A stretch of DNA of 64,000 bases from Rostratula benghalensis (taxonomy: Eukaryota; Chordata; Aves; Charadriiformes; Rostratulidae). The position numbers and the translations under genes are program-made. The notes beneath the pieces were generated by a model that worked only from the letters and a program-made list of their open reading frames with translations, had not been told where the DNA came from and searched no databases. The stretch covers positions 434,001 to 498,000 of the forward strand of contig VXAI01000021.1 in NCBI GenBank assembly GCA_013399305.1, written 5' to 3'. This document shows positions 25,901-36,141 of the stretch, in pieces. Position 1 is the first letter of the stretch, and the number at the start of each line of letters is the position of its first letter.

Positions 25901-28900
25901 GTAGTTTCACTGTGAAGAAATGAAGGATGGTCCCTAACCAGTGAAGAAGCCTCTCAAGAGAGTAGTTAAGTTTCATTGGTGGGTGATCCAGTTACTTTTC
26001 AGTATTTATAAGCCTCTACCTAAAAATCAATAGGAACCCTTCTCAAAAAGCTTGTAACTGAAATCACTTAACAGATTAGCGAGCTGAACTCCTAAACAAG
26101 ACGTGTAAAAAAAAAAAAAAAGGCAAAACAAACCCAAAAACTCACACAACCAAACTTTTTCATGTATGTGCATGGTGTATCTAGACATGAAAAAAGCTTT
26201 GTATGCTGAGAAACAACAGAAAAATATTTCAGTTGAGACAGAACACAGTTTCTCCTCTGTCCCCTTGAGATGGTGGTCTCTAGACCCCAGCTTTATCTTT
26301 TCCCTGCACAGGTTTGTACTGAAGAAATAAAGCAGTTGCATCAAAACTGAGGACTTCGTATAATGAAGAATCAGCAAAACAGTTTATCTCAATTTCCCTT
26401 CCTCTCTTGCCAAATGCATCCTGCTTTGTCAGCACTTACTCCTGCAAGGCTTTGGTGTTCTGAATCGTGGTCACATTGGACTGAAGAGCAGATCTGGGTA
26501 CGTGTCTGGAGTGTGAATGGAGGTACCAACAGCACCTCACATCACCTCTCCTGTGTGTGAACTTTCATTTTCCATAAAGAAGCCCAGGACACCTTTCTTC
26601 ACTAACGCCGTGTACTTTGTATTATTTTTTCAGGTATTAAGCTGTCCTAAGAGTTTTAGTATTCTGTCACTACCTGCCTTTCTGAGGACAGCTGCGTTCC
26701 CTGCTGATTCTTCCTTTTTTAAAAATAAAAGGAACTACACAGGCATCCACAATGTTCTTTTCACCTGGGGAGCATCTGCTATCAACAATCCATGCTGTTT
26801 GAGCAAAAGCACTTCTAAACTTATTTCAGTACCGAGCAGAAAACCATTTGAAAAATTAAAACCCCAACATTTTCTGACAAGCTCAAACAATGTAGCTTCA
26901 GTATTAATGGACTCCACTAAGTCCAATAAGTAGGGTTTTTTTCTTCAGAAAGCCTGAAGGGGGTTAATCCATACATCCAATACCCTTCTTGTTCCAGAGA
27001 CAGTTCTTGTTAGCAGCTCTTAAAAGACAAGCAGTATCTCATTTTCTCTAACAGCAAATTGCTGAAGTCTTACTTAAGATTCTATTGAGTCCCACAAAAC
27101 CAGGCGTTAAGAAAAAAAAAAAATTAGAAAACCCCCCTCAGCAAAAGAACACTTCATTAAACTCAGTTTTGATGTAGTCACAGACAACAAAGATGTATGA
27201 TAGAGGAACGGATACACTTTATCTTAGCCACCTTAGAGACAGGGCAACAACTGGTGAGAGGCCACATTCCTAACACAACTCCAGCAAAAATCAAGAATGG
27301 CAAGAGAAAAGCTTGTCTACAGAGATACTTTGTTTTCCTCCTACAAACAGACCTACTTGGTGAAGACCTTGGAGCGCACAAATGGTTTGAGATACCAGAG
27401 AACAGCAGATAGAAGTTAGCTCTGAGGATGACACTTTCTCCATAAAGGGCAGCACCAGCTATTACAACACAGGAAGCAGAGAGGGAAACCAGGAATCGTA
27501 GTCGGATCCCAGAAGGATGAATGTTGCATGCTCATACTTTGCATGTATATAAACTGAAATCATCTTCCAGGCAGAAACAAGCAGCTAAAATCTGGAACAA
27601 ATCCTATAATAAATCAGAAGCATACCAAGGAAACAAGATAAAAGAAGGGAGAATTATTTAATTAGTTTGAGATTACAATCAAATATATTCCTAAAGCGTC
27701 CAGGAGGGATTTTCAGAGAAAAGCAGCAGACTGTTGCCCCTACAAGAGAAGAAAATGCTGTTAAACCTTGGGGCAGGTGCCCTTCCTATACCAGCTCTGG
27801 AGACACCTCACAGGGTTATTTCAACACAAAGAATTTCAGCAGTTCTCTCCCTCTGGCTACCGCTTCACAGGATGTAGAACACGTAACTAAAATACAGCTC
27901 AATGCTGTGAATACCTCTGACACCAACTTCTTCATTAAGTTAATATATTATTGTACATGGCTCGCCAACTTTTCTAAATGCACCAGGGTCATGACACTCC
28001 TGTCGTAAATACATGTGAATAAACGACGATTGTCCCAAAGAAATGGAGGAATGCACAGCTCACTGGACCACTAGTAACACACAGCATCAAGTCCTGAACT
28101 TCAGGAGGAGACCAGGTTGCTAAATGGCTCTGGCAGAAGTTATCTGACTAGCTCATAGTGGGCTGAATATCAAGCAGAACACTACAAGTTTTTCAGCCAC
28201 CACCAGAAGACAGTTTGCTACCTGTGTATGCTGGAGAACACCCACCTGTGCAAGCAGGGAGAGCTGCCTTCCTCCCAGCTGGACCCCTCCCAGCCAGTCC
28301 ACTAGGCTGGATGTGGACAATGCCACTCAGGTCTATCTCCACTGCAGCCTACTCTGCCCTGGGGACAGGACACTTGTGTCAGAGAATCTCCAAAAGCACC
28401 TCTGTGCTTTCCTATGAAGAGAAGAGCTACCACAAATCCCCTCCTGCCTCATCACACCTTGCTGCGGCACGAGATGTTACTGCCTCATAGCATCATTGGA
28501 GCTTTCAGAGTCCCAAAAGGCTGTCACTGAACAAGGAATTAAATCCCATTACAGAAATACTCAGCAGGACACAGCTTGACAATTAGTGATGTCAGCTGCC
28601 CTGAACCATAAACGTTTTGATCTATTTTAGTACAATGGAAAGTCATGGAAGGGAGAAAGAAAAAGAACAGGACAAAAATAGCTGGTGTGGTTCTGAAGGG
28701 CATTTTGCCTATAAGCCCCTTCCTTGCAGACCACCCTCCCCCTGCCTTCTCTTCTGCCTGTCCCCAGACATTACTCAAATTACCTAATGTTAAAGAAGGC
28801 TCTTCCTGATTACTTTCTAATACTGTAGACTGGACTAAACTATTGAAAAAAATGTTTCTACCTAAATAAGGATAAAACAAGACTGATTTTTTTATATATA

Positions 28901-31900
28901 TATTTGCTTTAATCCTGTCAATATCCACAAGCAAAGACAACAGCTCCCTGCAGCAAGGAGAGTCAAACGGTGAAGAAGAGGCAGCCACATCCATGTGCTC
29001 TGCCCACCTCTGTCCCATTTCATGACCACGTTTAAGACCATTTTGCATGATGGCTTTAACATAATCCAGTGTCAGAATTAACCCGGTTTCTTTCTGATGT
29101 TGCTATGAATTATGTAAGGAACAGTACAAATTTAATTTTTCATTAATTTGGACGTGCTGGGTGTAAAAATGTATAGCACCATCCAGGACGCCAACACAAA
29201 CTTGACAATTTAGCCCACTGAAGCAATCATTATCACACTGTCACTGAAAAATTACTACACTCTTGAAAAGTACCTGCAAAAATTCTACTTTGTTAATAAC
29301 ACCAATGCAACTCCTGCCCAAAAAGAGTGGGGTCGGTTTTATTCTTTTTATTAGTATTCCAATCAATCAATCCCTGCACATTGCCGTTAAGAAGGGAGGC
29401 TCTGAGGAGTTATCTATTCCCACACTCATCCTGGGCTATGGGTACACATAAACCATGCTGTCCTTTATCAGAAGTCATCACACAATGACATCACGACTCT
29501 GTAGCCACCATCCTTCCACTTTCCTGACTCCGTATCGCTGACCATTTGTCAGCTATCCCAGAGGGACTCTGTTTCGTTGGAGACTTAAAAAAATCCCACA
29601 CTGGCTATGAAGCTGCATGAGGCCTCCCCTGAAAATGGCCTGTGCAGGACCCTAAGTGCCACAGCACAGCAAACACACTGCAGCTCTGAGCCACACTCCA
29701 GCACGTGATTCAGGATTCCAGCACTGGCAGTGAACACTGTATCCTGAAGTCACCAGGCTCTGAAGAATACTTAAGGCCAGCTCAGTTACCCGCTGGGACC
29801 AAGGAGGAGAGATCTCTCATGTAGCTGAGTCTTCCTTCCACTTCTGCTGCTTGAGGCCAGTAGGAATCACACCTCTGCAAGGGAGCTAACAGTAATCAGC
29901 TGCCTCACAGAAAAACTTGAACAATTAATTAAATAACGTTTAAAGCAGATTAATATTCCAAGTTTTTTCATTGTACTTTTCCCCCTTCTACCTCCCTCTA
30001 GAACCATCAACTTTTGGAAAGCAAAACAACAACACAAACCCCATAAAAATTGCATTCATTTTGGTTTTTTCCCCCCTCCCTAACCACGGGCTAAATAATT
30101 ACACAATTCATTACAGGAGAAGATAAAAATGAGATTAACATATTGCAAAAATATCTGAAGTATCTGAAACAAAAGCCCTAATTAAACACTATGCAGAGGA
30201 AAACACATAACAATCTCAGCTATACTATGATGAATTTAAAGGGGAGATGACACTTTCCTAATATTTTTTGTTTGGTTGGGGTTTTTTTTTTAAAATCATT
30301 ACAAGTGTGTAGTGTTGGTCCCACCCCTGAAGTGTTAAACACAGTTTACTAACCCATATGATGAAAGATACAAGCATCTCTAGAGTTCTTCATAGCTGAA
30401 TCAGTAATAATTTAAATGAGTAATAAACCTAACAGTAGCTTTCATAAAAAATTAATTAGAAAGGCTGAGAGCACATCTGTTGCTTTTGTTACATTTTCCC
30501 CCCTTTCTGGTTCAGTTTTCTTTCCCCACACTCTTTTAACTCTTCTCAGGTTCTCGGGGCTGCTGCTGCTTCTTCTTGGGAAGCCTTTTTACTTCTTTAC
30601 ACGTCCCCCTTCGTTTCCTCCCTGTACCGCTTTGTCCGTCAGCAGCTGTTATTGCTAGTCACACAGACACTATTTGGCAGCTAGGAGGACTAACTAATGA
30701 AAACAACTTGCATGTTAAAAGCTTCAAGAGAGTGAGTTACATTCAACTCAAGTAGATAACATACAATAAATTTGCTATGGAGGAAGATCATACTGATTAA
30801 ACTTTAGAATTCACAAGCAGCAGGGAGACTGAAATGGGCAATTTAGAGAGAAGATGGACACTGTATCCCTTGTCCACTGTGAATTTCTTTCTACAAGTCC
30901 CTGTGAGGCAGTGGGAAGGCATGGTGGTGATGGTGGTTCCCAGTTATTCCTGAGGTAAAAGCCTAAACCGCAGTAAGCTGTCCGTAACGCCACGTTACAC
31001 ACAAGCAGGACATCCTTCCATGCCATCACCAAGCCACTCACAAACCTGACCAACAGAAGAAAATTTACCTCATCCACAGTTTAATATTGATTCATCTTCT
31101 GCATAGGCTACAGACAGTTCAATCAGCAGTGATTCAGGAGGCCAGACTTTAAAATGTTTATTTGACACCTTTTGTCCTCCGCTTACTCTGAAATACATGG
31201 TAAACCATTACAGTAACATGGGATGCATTTCATTTAAGTTCATATGACTGGAACTTAAGTGCAAGCAAATGAGCTGGTCACTCTGTATCAGGCTGGTGTT
31301 GCACTTCTGCATTCATTAACATCTTTAAGCTGTTTATCTCCACTAACAATAAAGTGGACAAAATACAGCTGTGGATGCCTAGGTTCAAAGAAATCTCACC
31401 ACAACTGTCATCAACAAGCCACCATTTTTGGCCTAAACAAAGTCCCGTGTAGTTTTCACCATTACTTAAGGGCTTCACATTTTGTTAAGCACTGAAACCC
31501 AATTTCTGCAATAAGGAAACTTTGACTGGACCTTAGCTAGGCTCCTAACTCCTACCTGTGCTCTTACTCTGTCTGAGGTCTTTCCAGCACAGGATGAGTT
31601 TGTGTTTTACAGAACACCAGAAGAAAAGCAAGATGAGGCAACACTCGTAAGTAAGGTCAGATAAAGCATCTGAAGTATCTTCAAGAGAAATAAGAGAACC
31701 ATCTCAAAGAAAGTTTTTGTGACTTCACATTTCTCTCTAAGTGGGTGCAAAAGGAGATAACCCAGAATGGACACATTAGGAAAAAAAAACACCAAACCTC
31801 TATTACAAAAATAGTAGTCACTCCCATCTAGTAACAGCTTAGCAAAATAGAGTTATCCTGTTAATTCCCAAGCCCAAAATATTTCATGTATCACAACAAC

Positions 31901-33502
31901 TTCTTCCTGCTTTCACGACATTTTTACGCTATATGTAGAAAATAAACCTCAGGGGGAAAAGCAAATAAAATGATGCACAATTTCTGCACACACTCCAGTT
32001 GAAGAAAGGGCAAGGTTATGTTACGCATTTTCAAAAGTGTGCACTGATCAAATCACAGAAATATAGGTTTCACTGCTAGGTCACAGGAAGTTACCTGTAC
32101 TTTAATATAAACTGCCCTAGATGCTGAACAAAAGGTTTGGCGATTCTTCCCTACAGAGGCACCCATCTATTTACATCTGGGAGTGCTGCCAATAGAACAG
32201 CCACCAAAAACTTCAAAGGGTTCACAGCATGAATAGCAAGCTGCTGGCCAAAGGATTTTATGATATGACCAGCTGTGTAACCCCCTATGAATTATAGACA
32301 CCACCACCACCCCCAAAAAATGCAAAGAAGGGTTGTTAAACTTAAAAGAACTAAACTTTAAAAGCGGAAAAAGAAACCCGAATTCCTTAAACTAATTTTT
32401 TCTACAGGAAAGTATTTTTAATGAGAAAAAAAATTATACCAGACCCACTAAAAAGTACTGCAACGCAGCACTTCTTTAGGAGCAACTCTAAGCAGTTGTT
32501 CTCACCAAGCTTACTTTAAGCCCAGCGAACTTTTCCAGTTCAAGTCACAGCCAGAGCCCAGCCGCTTTGTGATCAAATCGCTGTGCTGTAATAAATGGCT
32601 CCCTTAAACTGGCTTGGGGAGAGAGGAGACATGAGTCAACAGAGGAAGAGAGGGATAATGTTTCTGTTGACAAACATTTAACAACTGGCAACCAATAGTA
32701 GGAAACAGGGACAAACGAAAGCTTGCCAAATAAAGTTACACTGGAAGAACAAGGCTCTTTTTTGGAGCAGCGCTGCCATTCTTCACAGATCCCAGAAAAG
32801 TATCTGAACGCACTTAAACAAAATAAAAAGCCGCAGTTGTTGAAGAGCAAGGCTGCTAGTCCTAATATTTGTGGTGACGTTTTTCTCTGCAAACCAGAAC
32901 GGGTCAGAACTCCTCTGAATCAAATTACTGTGCGTCCTTTGCCAAAGAGTCTGGTTTTGGTGTCAGTAGTCATACACGTCTCAGTGTTCACACAAGTCCT
33001 TCTGAGTTACATGAGCAATTTTTTCCCCTCATCTTACGACATTTCTGTAGAAAATGTGCCAAAGCATATGTAGTGTCTTGGTCGGCTCCTTATTCAGTCA
33101 AGTCGGGACCTTCACTGTCTGCTTACGTCCTGGAAAATTGGGTCTCGGGAAGCGCAACAAAACTTGACTGCAATATTTGAGTGGACAAATGTTTTCTCCA
33201 AGCAACTTCCACCAAATATTCCAACTTCCACCCTCCCAGATTGCTACACAAGATCCAGAGGGAGCCAAAAAGCAGCCTCCCTCCTCCAGACTCGAGAGGG
33301 GCTGAGCACAACAAGGCACCCGGGCCAGGTTTTTAACTTGAGCTCCAGTTCCCTTCTCGATTCTCTCGGGGCCGCACTGAACCCTCGTTCACCCACAGAC
33401 ACTCGCCCACGGGAACCCCGCGGGGCAGCCACCCTTCCCCTCCCGTCGCCACCGCCGGACCCGTCCTTACCGCAGCACTTTGCCCACCGCCTGCAGGACC
33501 AT
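1595..33502 (-). CDS. MOB2: MOB2, MOB kinase activator 2 (whole coding region, five exons)
   Basis: Joined exons 33471-33502, 11799-11959, 10500-10593, 3424-3548 and 1595-1908 (32+161+94+125+314 nt) give 241 residues plus a stop. Intron phases are 2, 1, 2, 1 and all introns are GT-AG. The protein matches MOB2 throughout: an N-terminal tail beginning [11 protein letters not shown], a linker with [10 protein letters not shown], the Mob core, and the C-terminal end AQNHVKER. Putative zinc ligands are C83, C88, H162 and H167, the C-x4-C and H-x4-H arrangement of the Mob fold. Human MOB2 is about 237 residues, so this copy is full length. Known family role: MOB2 binds the N-terminal regulatory region of the NDR1/2 kinases (STK38/STK38L), competes with MOB1, and has been tied to cell-cycle, DNA-damage and cell-shape control; it is a non-catalytic cytoplasmic/nuclear scaffold. 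Identity is very secure. The exact start is less so, because an in-frame upstream ATG exists at 33578-33580. Confidence 0.96.
1628..1681 (-). repeat. Imperfect triplet repeat encoding the MOB2 Ser/Gly/Asn tail
   Basis: The plus strand shows runs of gctgctgctg and repeated gctcccgtt-like triplets. On the coding strand they give [10 protein letters not shown] followed by SGNGSSNS. It is in frame, so length change by whole triplets would be tolerated. It lies outside the Mob fold. Confidence 0.8.
1909..3423 (-). other. MOB2: MOB2 intron 4
   Basis: About 1.5 kb with canonical GT-AG ends. The only recognisable content is a short CR1 3' end at 2597-2658. The remaining open frames have no recognisable product. 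Confidence 0.9.
2597..2658 (+). mobile_element. CR1 LINE 3'-end fragment
   Basis: Carries the CR1 3' signature: a ggttggactagatgatt stretch, then aggtcccttctaacct and a terminal atgattct. It is severely 5'-truncated, only about 60 bp, and antisense to MOB2. Confidence 0.85.
3424..3548 (-). CDS. MOB2: MOB2 coding exon 4
   Basis: This exon of 125 nt encodes residues 96-138. The acceptor is TTTTCTCCACAG just 5' of 3548 and the donor is GTACGT from 3423. It encodes the [20 protein letters not shown] block, then a helix with [20 protein letters not shown], all diagnostic of MOB2 rather than MOB1 or MOB3. Phases are 2 in and 1 out. There is no frameshift or stop. Confidence 0.96.
4380..4398. repeat. 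Poly-T run (19 T)
   Basis: Homopolymer followed by a ccttcctttt pyrimidine stretch. On the MOB2 strand it is poly-A. No flanking processed pseudogene is evident. Confidence 0.9.
4889..5213 (+). mobile_element. CR1 LINE fragment (first of tandem pair)
   Basis: About 325 bp of CR1 3' region. It contains ggacgaagggtaacggcttc, tagatattaggaa, aacactggaacaggttgccc, and ends with ggttggactagatgacc and ttttatgattctatga. It is 5'-truncated, non-coding, and antisense to MOB2. Confidence 0.93.
5214..5368 (+). mobile_element. CR1 LINE 3'-end fragment (second of tandem pair)
   Basis: Starts directly after the previous copy's terminal octamers with cctcatccctggaggtgttt. It continues with ggccaggttggacagggctt and ends with ccccttccaactctaatcat. 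Its sequence differs from the adjacent copy and suggests another subfamily. Confidence 0.88.
6630..6784 (+). mobile_element. CR1 LINE 3'-end fragment
   Basis: Shows cccatccctggaagtgttaa, ggttggatggggcttagagc and a terminal tttatgattctaccattcta. It resembles the 5214-5368 copy but is more diverged. It lies in intron 3, antisense to the gene. Confidence 0.88.
10500..10593 (-). CDS. MOB2: MOB2 coding exon 3
   Basis: This exon of 94 nt encodes residues 65-96. The acceptor is TTTATTTTCAG just 5' of 10593 and the donor is GTAAGT from 10499. It encodes [18 protein letters not shown] followed by the first zinc pair C83-x4-C88 and the QTMAV segment. It is too short to stand out as an open reading frame and was found by looking for the peptide missing between exons 2 and 4. 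Phases are 1 in and 2 out, consistent with both neighbours. Confidence 0.95.
10594..11798 (-). other. MOB2: MOB2 intron 2
   Basis: 1.2 kb with canonical ends. I saw no repeat, RNA gene or extra exon in it. Confidence 0.9.
11799..11959 (-). CDS. MOB2: MOB2 coding exon 2
   Basis: This exon of 161 nt encodes residues 11-65. The acceptor is a pyrimidine-rich tract ending TTGTAG (AG at 11961-11960) and the donor is GTGAGT from 11798. It carries the Lys-rich [10 protein letters not shown] segment, a [14 protein letters not shown] stretch and the strongly conserved [14 protein letters not shown] motif that opens the Mob domain. Start phase is 2 and end phase is 1, matching exons 1 and 3. The open frame continues on both sides into intron sequence, but homology stops exactly at the splice sites. 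Confidence 0.96.
12957..12994. repeat. 11-bp tandem repeat, about 3 copies
   Basis: Three successive copies of a TTCTACAGTAT-like unit; the first copy is slightly degenerate. Confidence 0.8.
14659..14673. other. Assembly gap (15 N) inside a G run
   Basis: Fifteen N flanked by GGGG on the left and GGGGGGG on the right. The likely cause is a long G homopolymer or G-rich microsatellite that failed to sequence. Confidence 0.95.
16231..16259. repeat. 15-bp direct duplication
   Basis: Two copies of attcagcaacagct separated by a single base. Confidence 0.8.
16402..16425. repeat. (AAAGC)n microsatellite
   Basis: Nearly five perfect copies of AAAGC in MOB2 intron 1. Confidence 0.95.
18999..19225 (+). 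mobile_element. CR1 LINE 3'-end fragment
   Basis: Contains tagatattaggaaaaatttc, aacactggaacaggctgccc and gtggttgagtgcccatccct, and ends in attctataattctatgaa. This is the common CR1 type with a gagggacatggtttaatggt motif. It lies in intron 1, antisense to the gene. Confidence 0.93.
20612..20992 (+). mobile_element. CR1 LINE fragment, deleted and lacking its 3' end
   Basis: It runs from a degenerate gtgaggagtctagagcac block through ggatattaggaaaaatgtct and aacactggaacag to gagggacatggtttagtggt. Relative to the 18999 copy it lacks about 12 bases (the gctgcccaggg step) and most of the terminal gttggacttgac...tctcc segment. It is in the same orientation and appears to be the same subfamily. Confidence 0.9.
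26107..26121. repeat. Poly-A run (15 A)
   Basis: Simple homopolymer in intron 1; no upstream retrocopy is recognisable. Confidence 0.9.
33471..33502 (-). CDS. MOB2: MOB2 coding exon 1
   Basis: On the minus strand the ATG is at 33502-33500, with A at -3 and G at +4 (a good Kozak context). It encodes [10 protein letters not shown] plus two bases of R11 and ends at a GTAAGG donor starting at 33470. Read through the donor, the frame meets a stop at once (CGG TAA), so splicing is required. The peptide is a known MOB2 N-terminus; mammals also use another first exon starting MDWLMGK, which I looked for and did not find in this window. The exon lies within the CpG island. The frame stays open upstream of this ATG to the assembly gap, so the true protein start may be further 5'. 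Confidence 0.9.
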
Positions 33503-33696
33503 TTTGCAGCTTAATCCGGGTTTGGGACTCTGGGCGAGGACGGGCCGTTCACCGGGGAGGCTGCAGTGATCCCCAACCATGGTACGGCGGGAGGAGCGCG
33601 GCGCGGAGGAGCCGGGGAACGCCGCTGGGCACGGCAGGGCCCGGGCTCTCCGCCGCTCTCCCCGGCCGGCAGCCGCCCGCCCCGCCGAGCGCCCCG

Positions 33697-33815
33697 NNNN
33701 NNNNNNNNNNNNNNNNNNNNNNNNNNNNNNNNNNNNNNNNNNNNNNNNNNNNNNNNNNNNNNNNNNNNNNNNNNNNNNNNNNNNNNNNNNNNNNNNNNNN
33801 NNNNNNNNNNNNNNN
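33697..33815. other. Assembly gap (119 N) within the CpG island
   Basis: 119 consecutive N flanked by extremely GC-rich sequence. GC-rich promoter dropout is the likely cause. It may remove part of the MOB2 5' UTR or transcription start. Confidence 0.98.
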
Positions 33816-34800
33816 GGAGAAGGCCGCGGCGAGGGGCCGGGATCGGATCACGAAGCCCCCTCCTCTCTCGGCCCAGGGCCAGGGCTTCACAACACACTTC
33901 AGAAAAACGCTTCGAGGAGCTGCGGGGCTGCAGCGGGGCTGCAAGCGGTGGGCAGGAGGAAGGAAACAGCCCGGGCCCGACCCTAGAGACTCCACCAAAG
34001 CAGCATTGTCCAACGCAAGCACCACCATCAATAAGAAAATCCTCTGGCACTTCTTTTGGCAGCAAAAAAGTAAGCAAGACAAAGTCGGTTTGCCAGGACA
34101 ATAATGCCATGGGATGCGGGGCAAACACTCTGCTGCTCCTGCTGCCTGCAGTGGTAATTGGGCCACCCTGTACTCCTGGTGAGAAAGGGGAATAACAAAA
34201 TGCCTTTGGAGAGCAAGGGTTTGCATTGCTCTCAGGACTCTGTGACAAAGGCACTGGCTCATTCAAGAGCAGAGCTAGATATGTTCTGCCAGAAGCACAG
34301 TTTTACAGAGTTAATGTCAACCTAGCAATGACATCAAGACCTTTTTTAGAGCGGTTTCGAAGGAGAAAGGGTGAAGAAGAACAAAACCATAAACAACTAC
34401 AGCAATGACCAGAGTTAAGAGCTGGCACCTGGGTAATGGTGCTCAGAGAACAAATGATTAAGCAGCATCCCCAAACACAAGGTCCATTGTCACACACCAG
34501 CAGTGTGTGAAGAAACCACTTAGCCATGAGTTTTCCTAACAGACCTTACAAAGGCATTGTACTTCAGCTACTTTGCCGAGCCAGGTAACAACCACTCCAC
34601 ACACACCTCTTGGACAGGCAGTCGAGCCGGTGGCTTGCTGATGTAGCATTTAGAGCCAAATAATAACAAAAAATGTGGTGGGTGTGGCATAACACGACCT
34701 AGAACACCCTGAGGACACCACTTATTCTGACACACTAAAACCCAACCCGTGACAACTCTGAGAAAACAGTGGTTTTGCCATTTTATGTACACCTGCAACA

Positions 34801-34856
34801 CCGGCTGCGGTCGGAAGGCGCAGTTCCCCGGTCAGGTATTGCCGGGTCCTGCGGTG
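34801..34856. promoter_or_regulatory. Secondary CpG cluster upstream of MOB2
   Basis: At least seven CpG in about 55 bases (ccggctgcggtcgg type), about 1.3 kb upstream of the MOB2 start codon and separated from the main island by ordinary AT-rich DNA. It could be an island shore or a minor start site. This rests only on composition. Confidence 0.35.
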
Positions 34857-36099
34857 TGTTTACTAAACAGGCATCTTCCCCTGTAAACACAAGGCCAACA
34901 GACTTGCTGTATTAAACCTAGCACAAATCACACCATTGCTGCTGTCAGCAACGCAGCATCACTTGGGTGAAGCGGGTGGGAAGGCGGCTGCTCCTTGCAC
35001 AAACCCAAGAAGCTGCAGCCAGGAGATGCAATTTGGAGGAATAATCTGTTACTCTCTGTCCCAAAGCACCTAACCGGGCAATGGAGTCTGTCAGTCACGC
35101 ATTGTCTTCTAGTCACACCTCCAAGTTAGGCCTCCACACCCTTGTGAAGCAGGAGGTATTTTTATTCCCACTCTCCAAGCAATCCACTTAAAATGGAGTT
35201 TTAATGACTTCACTGATAGCACACAGGAAGCCTGCAGTGGAACACAGCTCCGCTTTCCACTTGATACTTCATCCAGAAATTATCCAACCTTTGAAAGACC
35301 TGATGGCTCCCTCAAAGTAACAGCGCCTTGTCACAGTAACATTAAAAAGCAACAGTCCTGGCAAACACAGGTCGGACACCTGCCAAGAGAGCAGTTGCCT
35401 TCATTTCGTCCACCAGTGAAATCTGCACAGAGAGAATTCTGTTTGTTAAAAAACCACCCTAAAAACAACAAGCCTATGATATAAAGCAGCTTAAGTTTTA
35501 ATAAAAGTCTGTCTATCCAAAGTAAATTAAAGAAAAATCCAGGGGTCAAAACAAAATAAATAGAGCTCTGTGGTGTTACAGTTGTGTTAGGAAAGCTGGC
35601 TTCTCTCTGACAGCTAAACATTCACTCTTCAGAGACAGAGCTTCAATGATCTCCCACAGGTCGGGAACTCATGCTCTACTGCTGTAACAAATGACCAACT
35701 GAAACAATTTTTTTTTTAAACTGGTATCTTTTTACTTTGACCCAGATAAATGACCCACTTCTCTATTCTGTTAGCTTCTACATCAACCTGGTGCTTTCCT
35801 TTCCCTTTCCTCATCTGTCTGTCTCCACGGCATCCTTTCCAGCCTTTCCTCCACCTTCATTCATACAAGCAGTCTCCCCTTCTTGGATCAACTGCAAGCT
35901 ACGATTTACCCGTAGTACTGGATTTTACGCAAGTTGTGGGAATACCCATCGTCTCAAGGTCAATTTTAAATACTCCAAAATAATAAAAACTAACCCAGGT
36001 TACTATAGGAAGCACAACTTAAGCACATACATTTTATTTACATGACATTAGCCTAAGTAAATTAAAATACACGTGCAGCATGGATTCTCACACTTTTTA

Positions 36100-36141
36100 G
36101 TGGCACATGTGCCACCAAATTTAGATTTAGAGCACATGTGC
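36100..36141. promoter_or_regulatory. Paired palindromes with GCACATGTGC core
   Basis: A perfect 16-bp palindrome at 36100-36115 (GTGGCACATGTGCCAC) is followed by a second GCACATGTGC at 36132-36141. Both contain CACATGTG, an E-box of the CANNTG class bound by bHLH-type factors. The lie is about 2.6 kb upstream of the MOB2 start codon. Function is inferred only from the motif. Confidence 0.3.

Larger units (their letters stand above)
11960..33470 (-). other. MOB2: MOB2 intron 1
   Basis: About 21.5 kb between the CpG-island exon and exon 2, with GTAAGG donor and TTGTAG acceptor. It contains two CR1 copies (18999-19225 and 20612-20992), a 15-base N gap, an (AAAGC)n microsatellite, minor tandem repeats and a GC-richer stretch at about 19970-21480. 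Long first introns often carry enhancers, but I can point to none directly. Confidence 0.88.
33340..33990 (-). promoter_or_regulatory. MOB2: CpG-island promoter and 5' end of MOB2
   Basis: Dense CpG and high GC from about 33340 to the gap, and again from 33816 to about 33950, in contrast with the roughly 40% GC around it. It covers coding exon 1 and the start of intron 1. No TATA box is obvious, which fits a housekeeping-type dispersed-start promoter. The transcription start is probably between about 33520 and 33900 and may be hidden by the 119-base gap. CpG-rich DNA on both sides of the gap indicates the missing bases are island as well. Confidence 0.85.

Noticed and set aside
28290..28320. 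Possible MDWL-type MOB2 alternative first exon (cagccagtccac on the plus strand)
   Set aside because: The minus strand reads GTGGACTGGCTGGG with no ATG at the needed place and does not continue as LMGKS.
28539..29048. 169-codon minus-strand open frame in intron 1
   Set aside because: No recognisable domain or composition bias; consistent with chance.
33511..34266. Long open frames of 200-250 codons on both strands across the CpG island
   Set aside because: Their length is artificial: the 119-base gap is read through as unknown residues, and GC-rich DNA lacks stops. The MOB2 frame is a different one.
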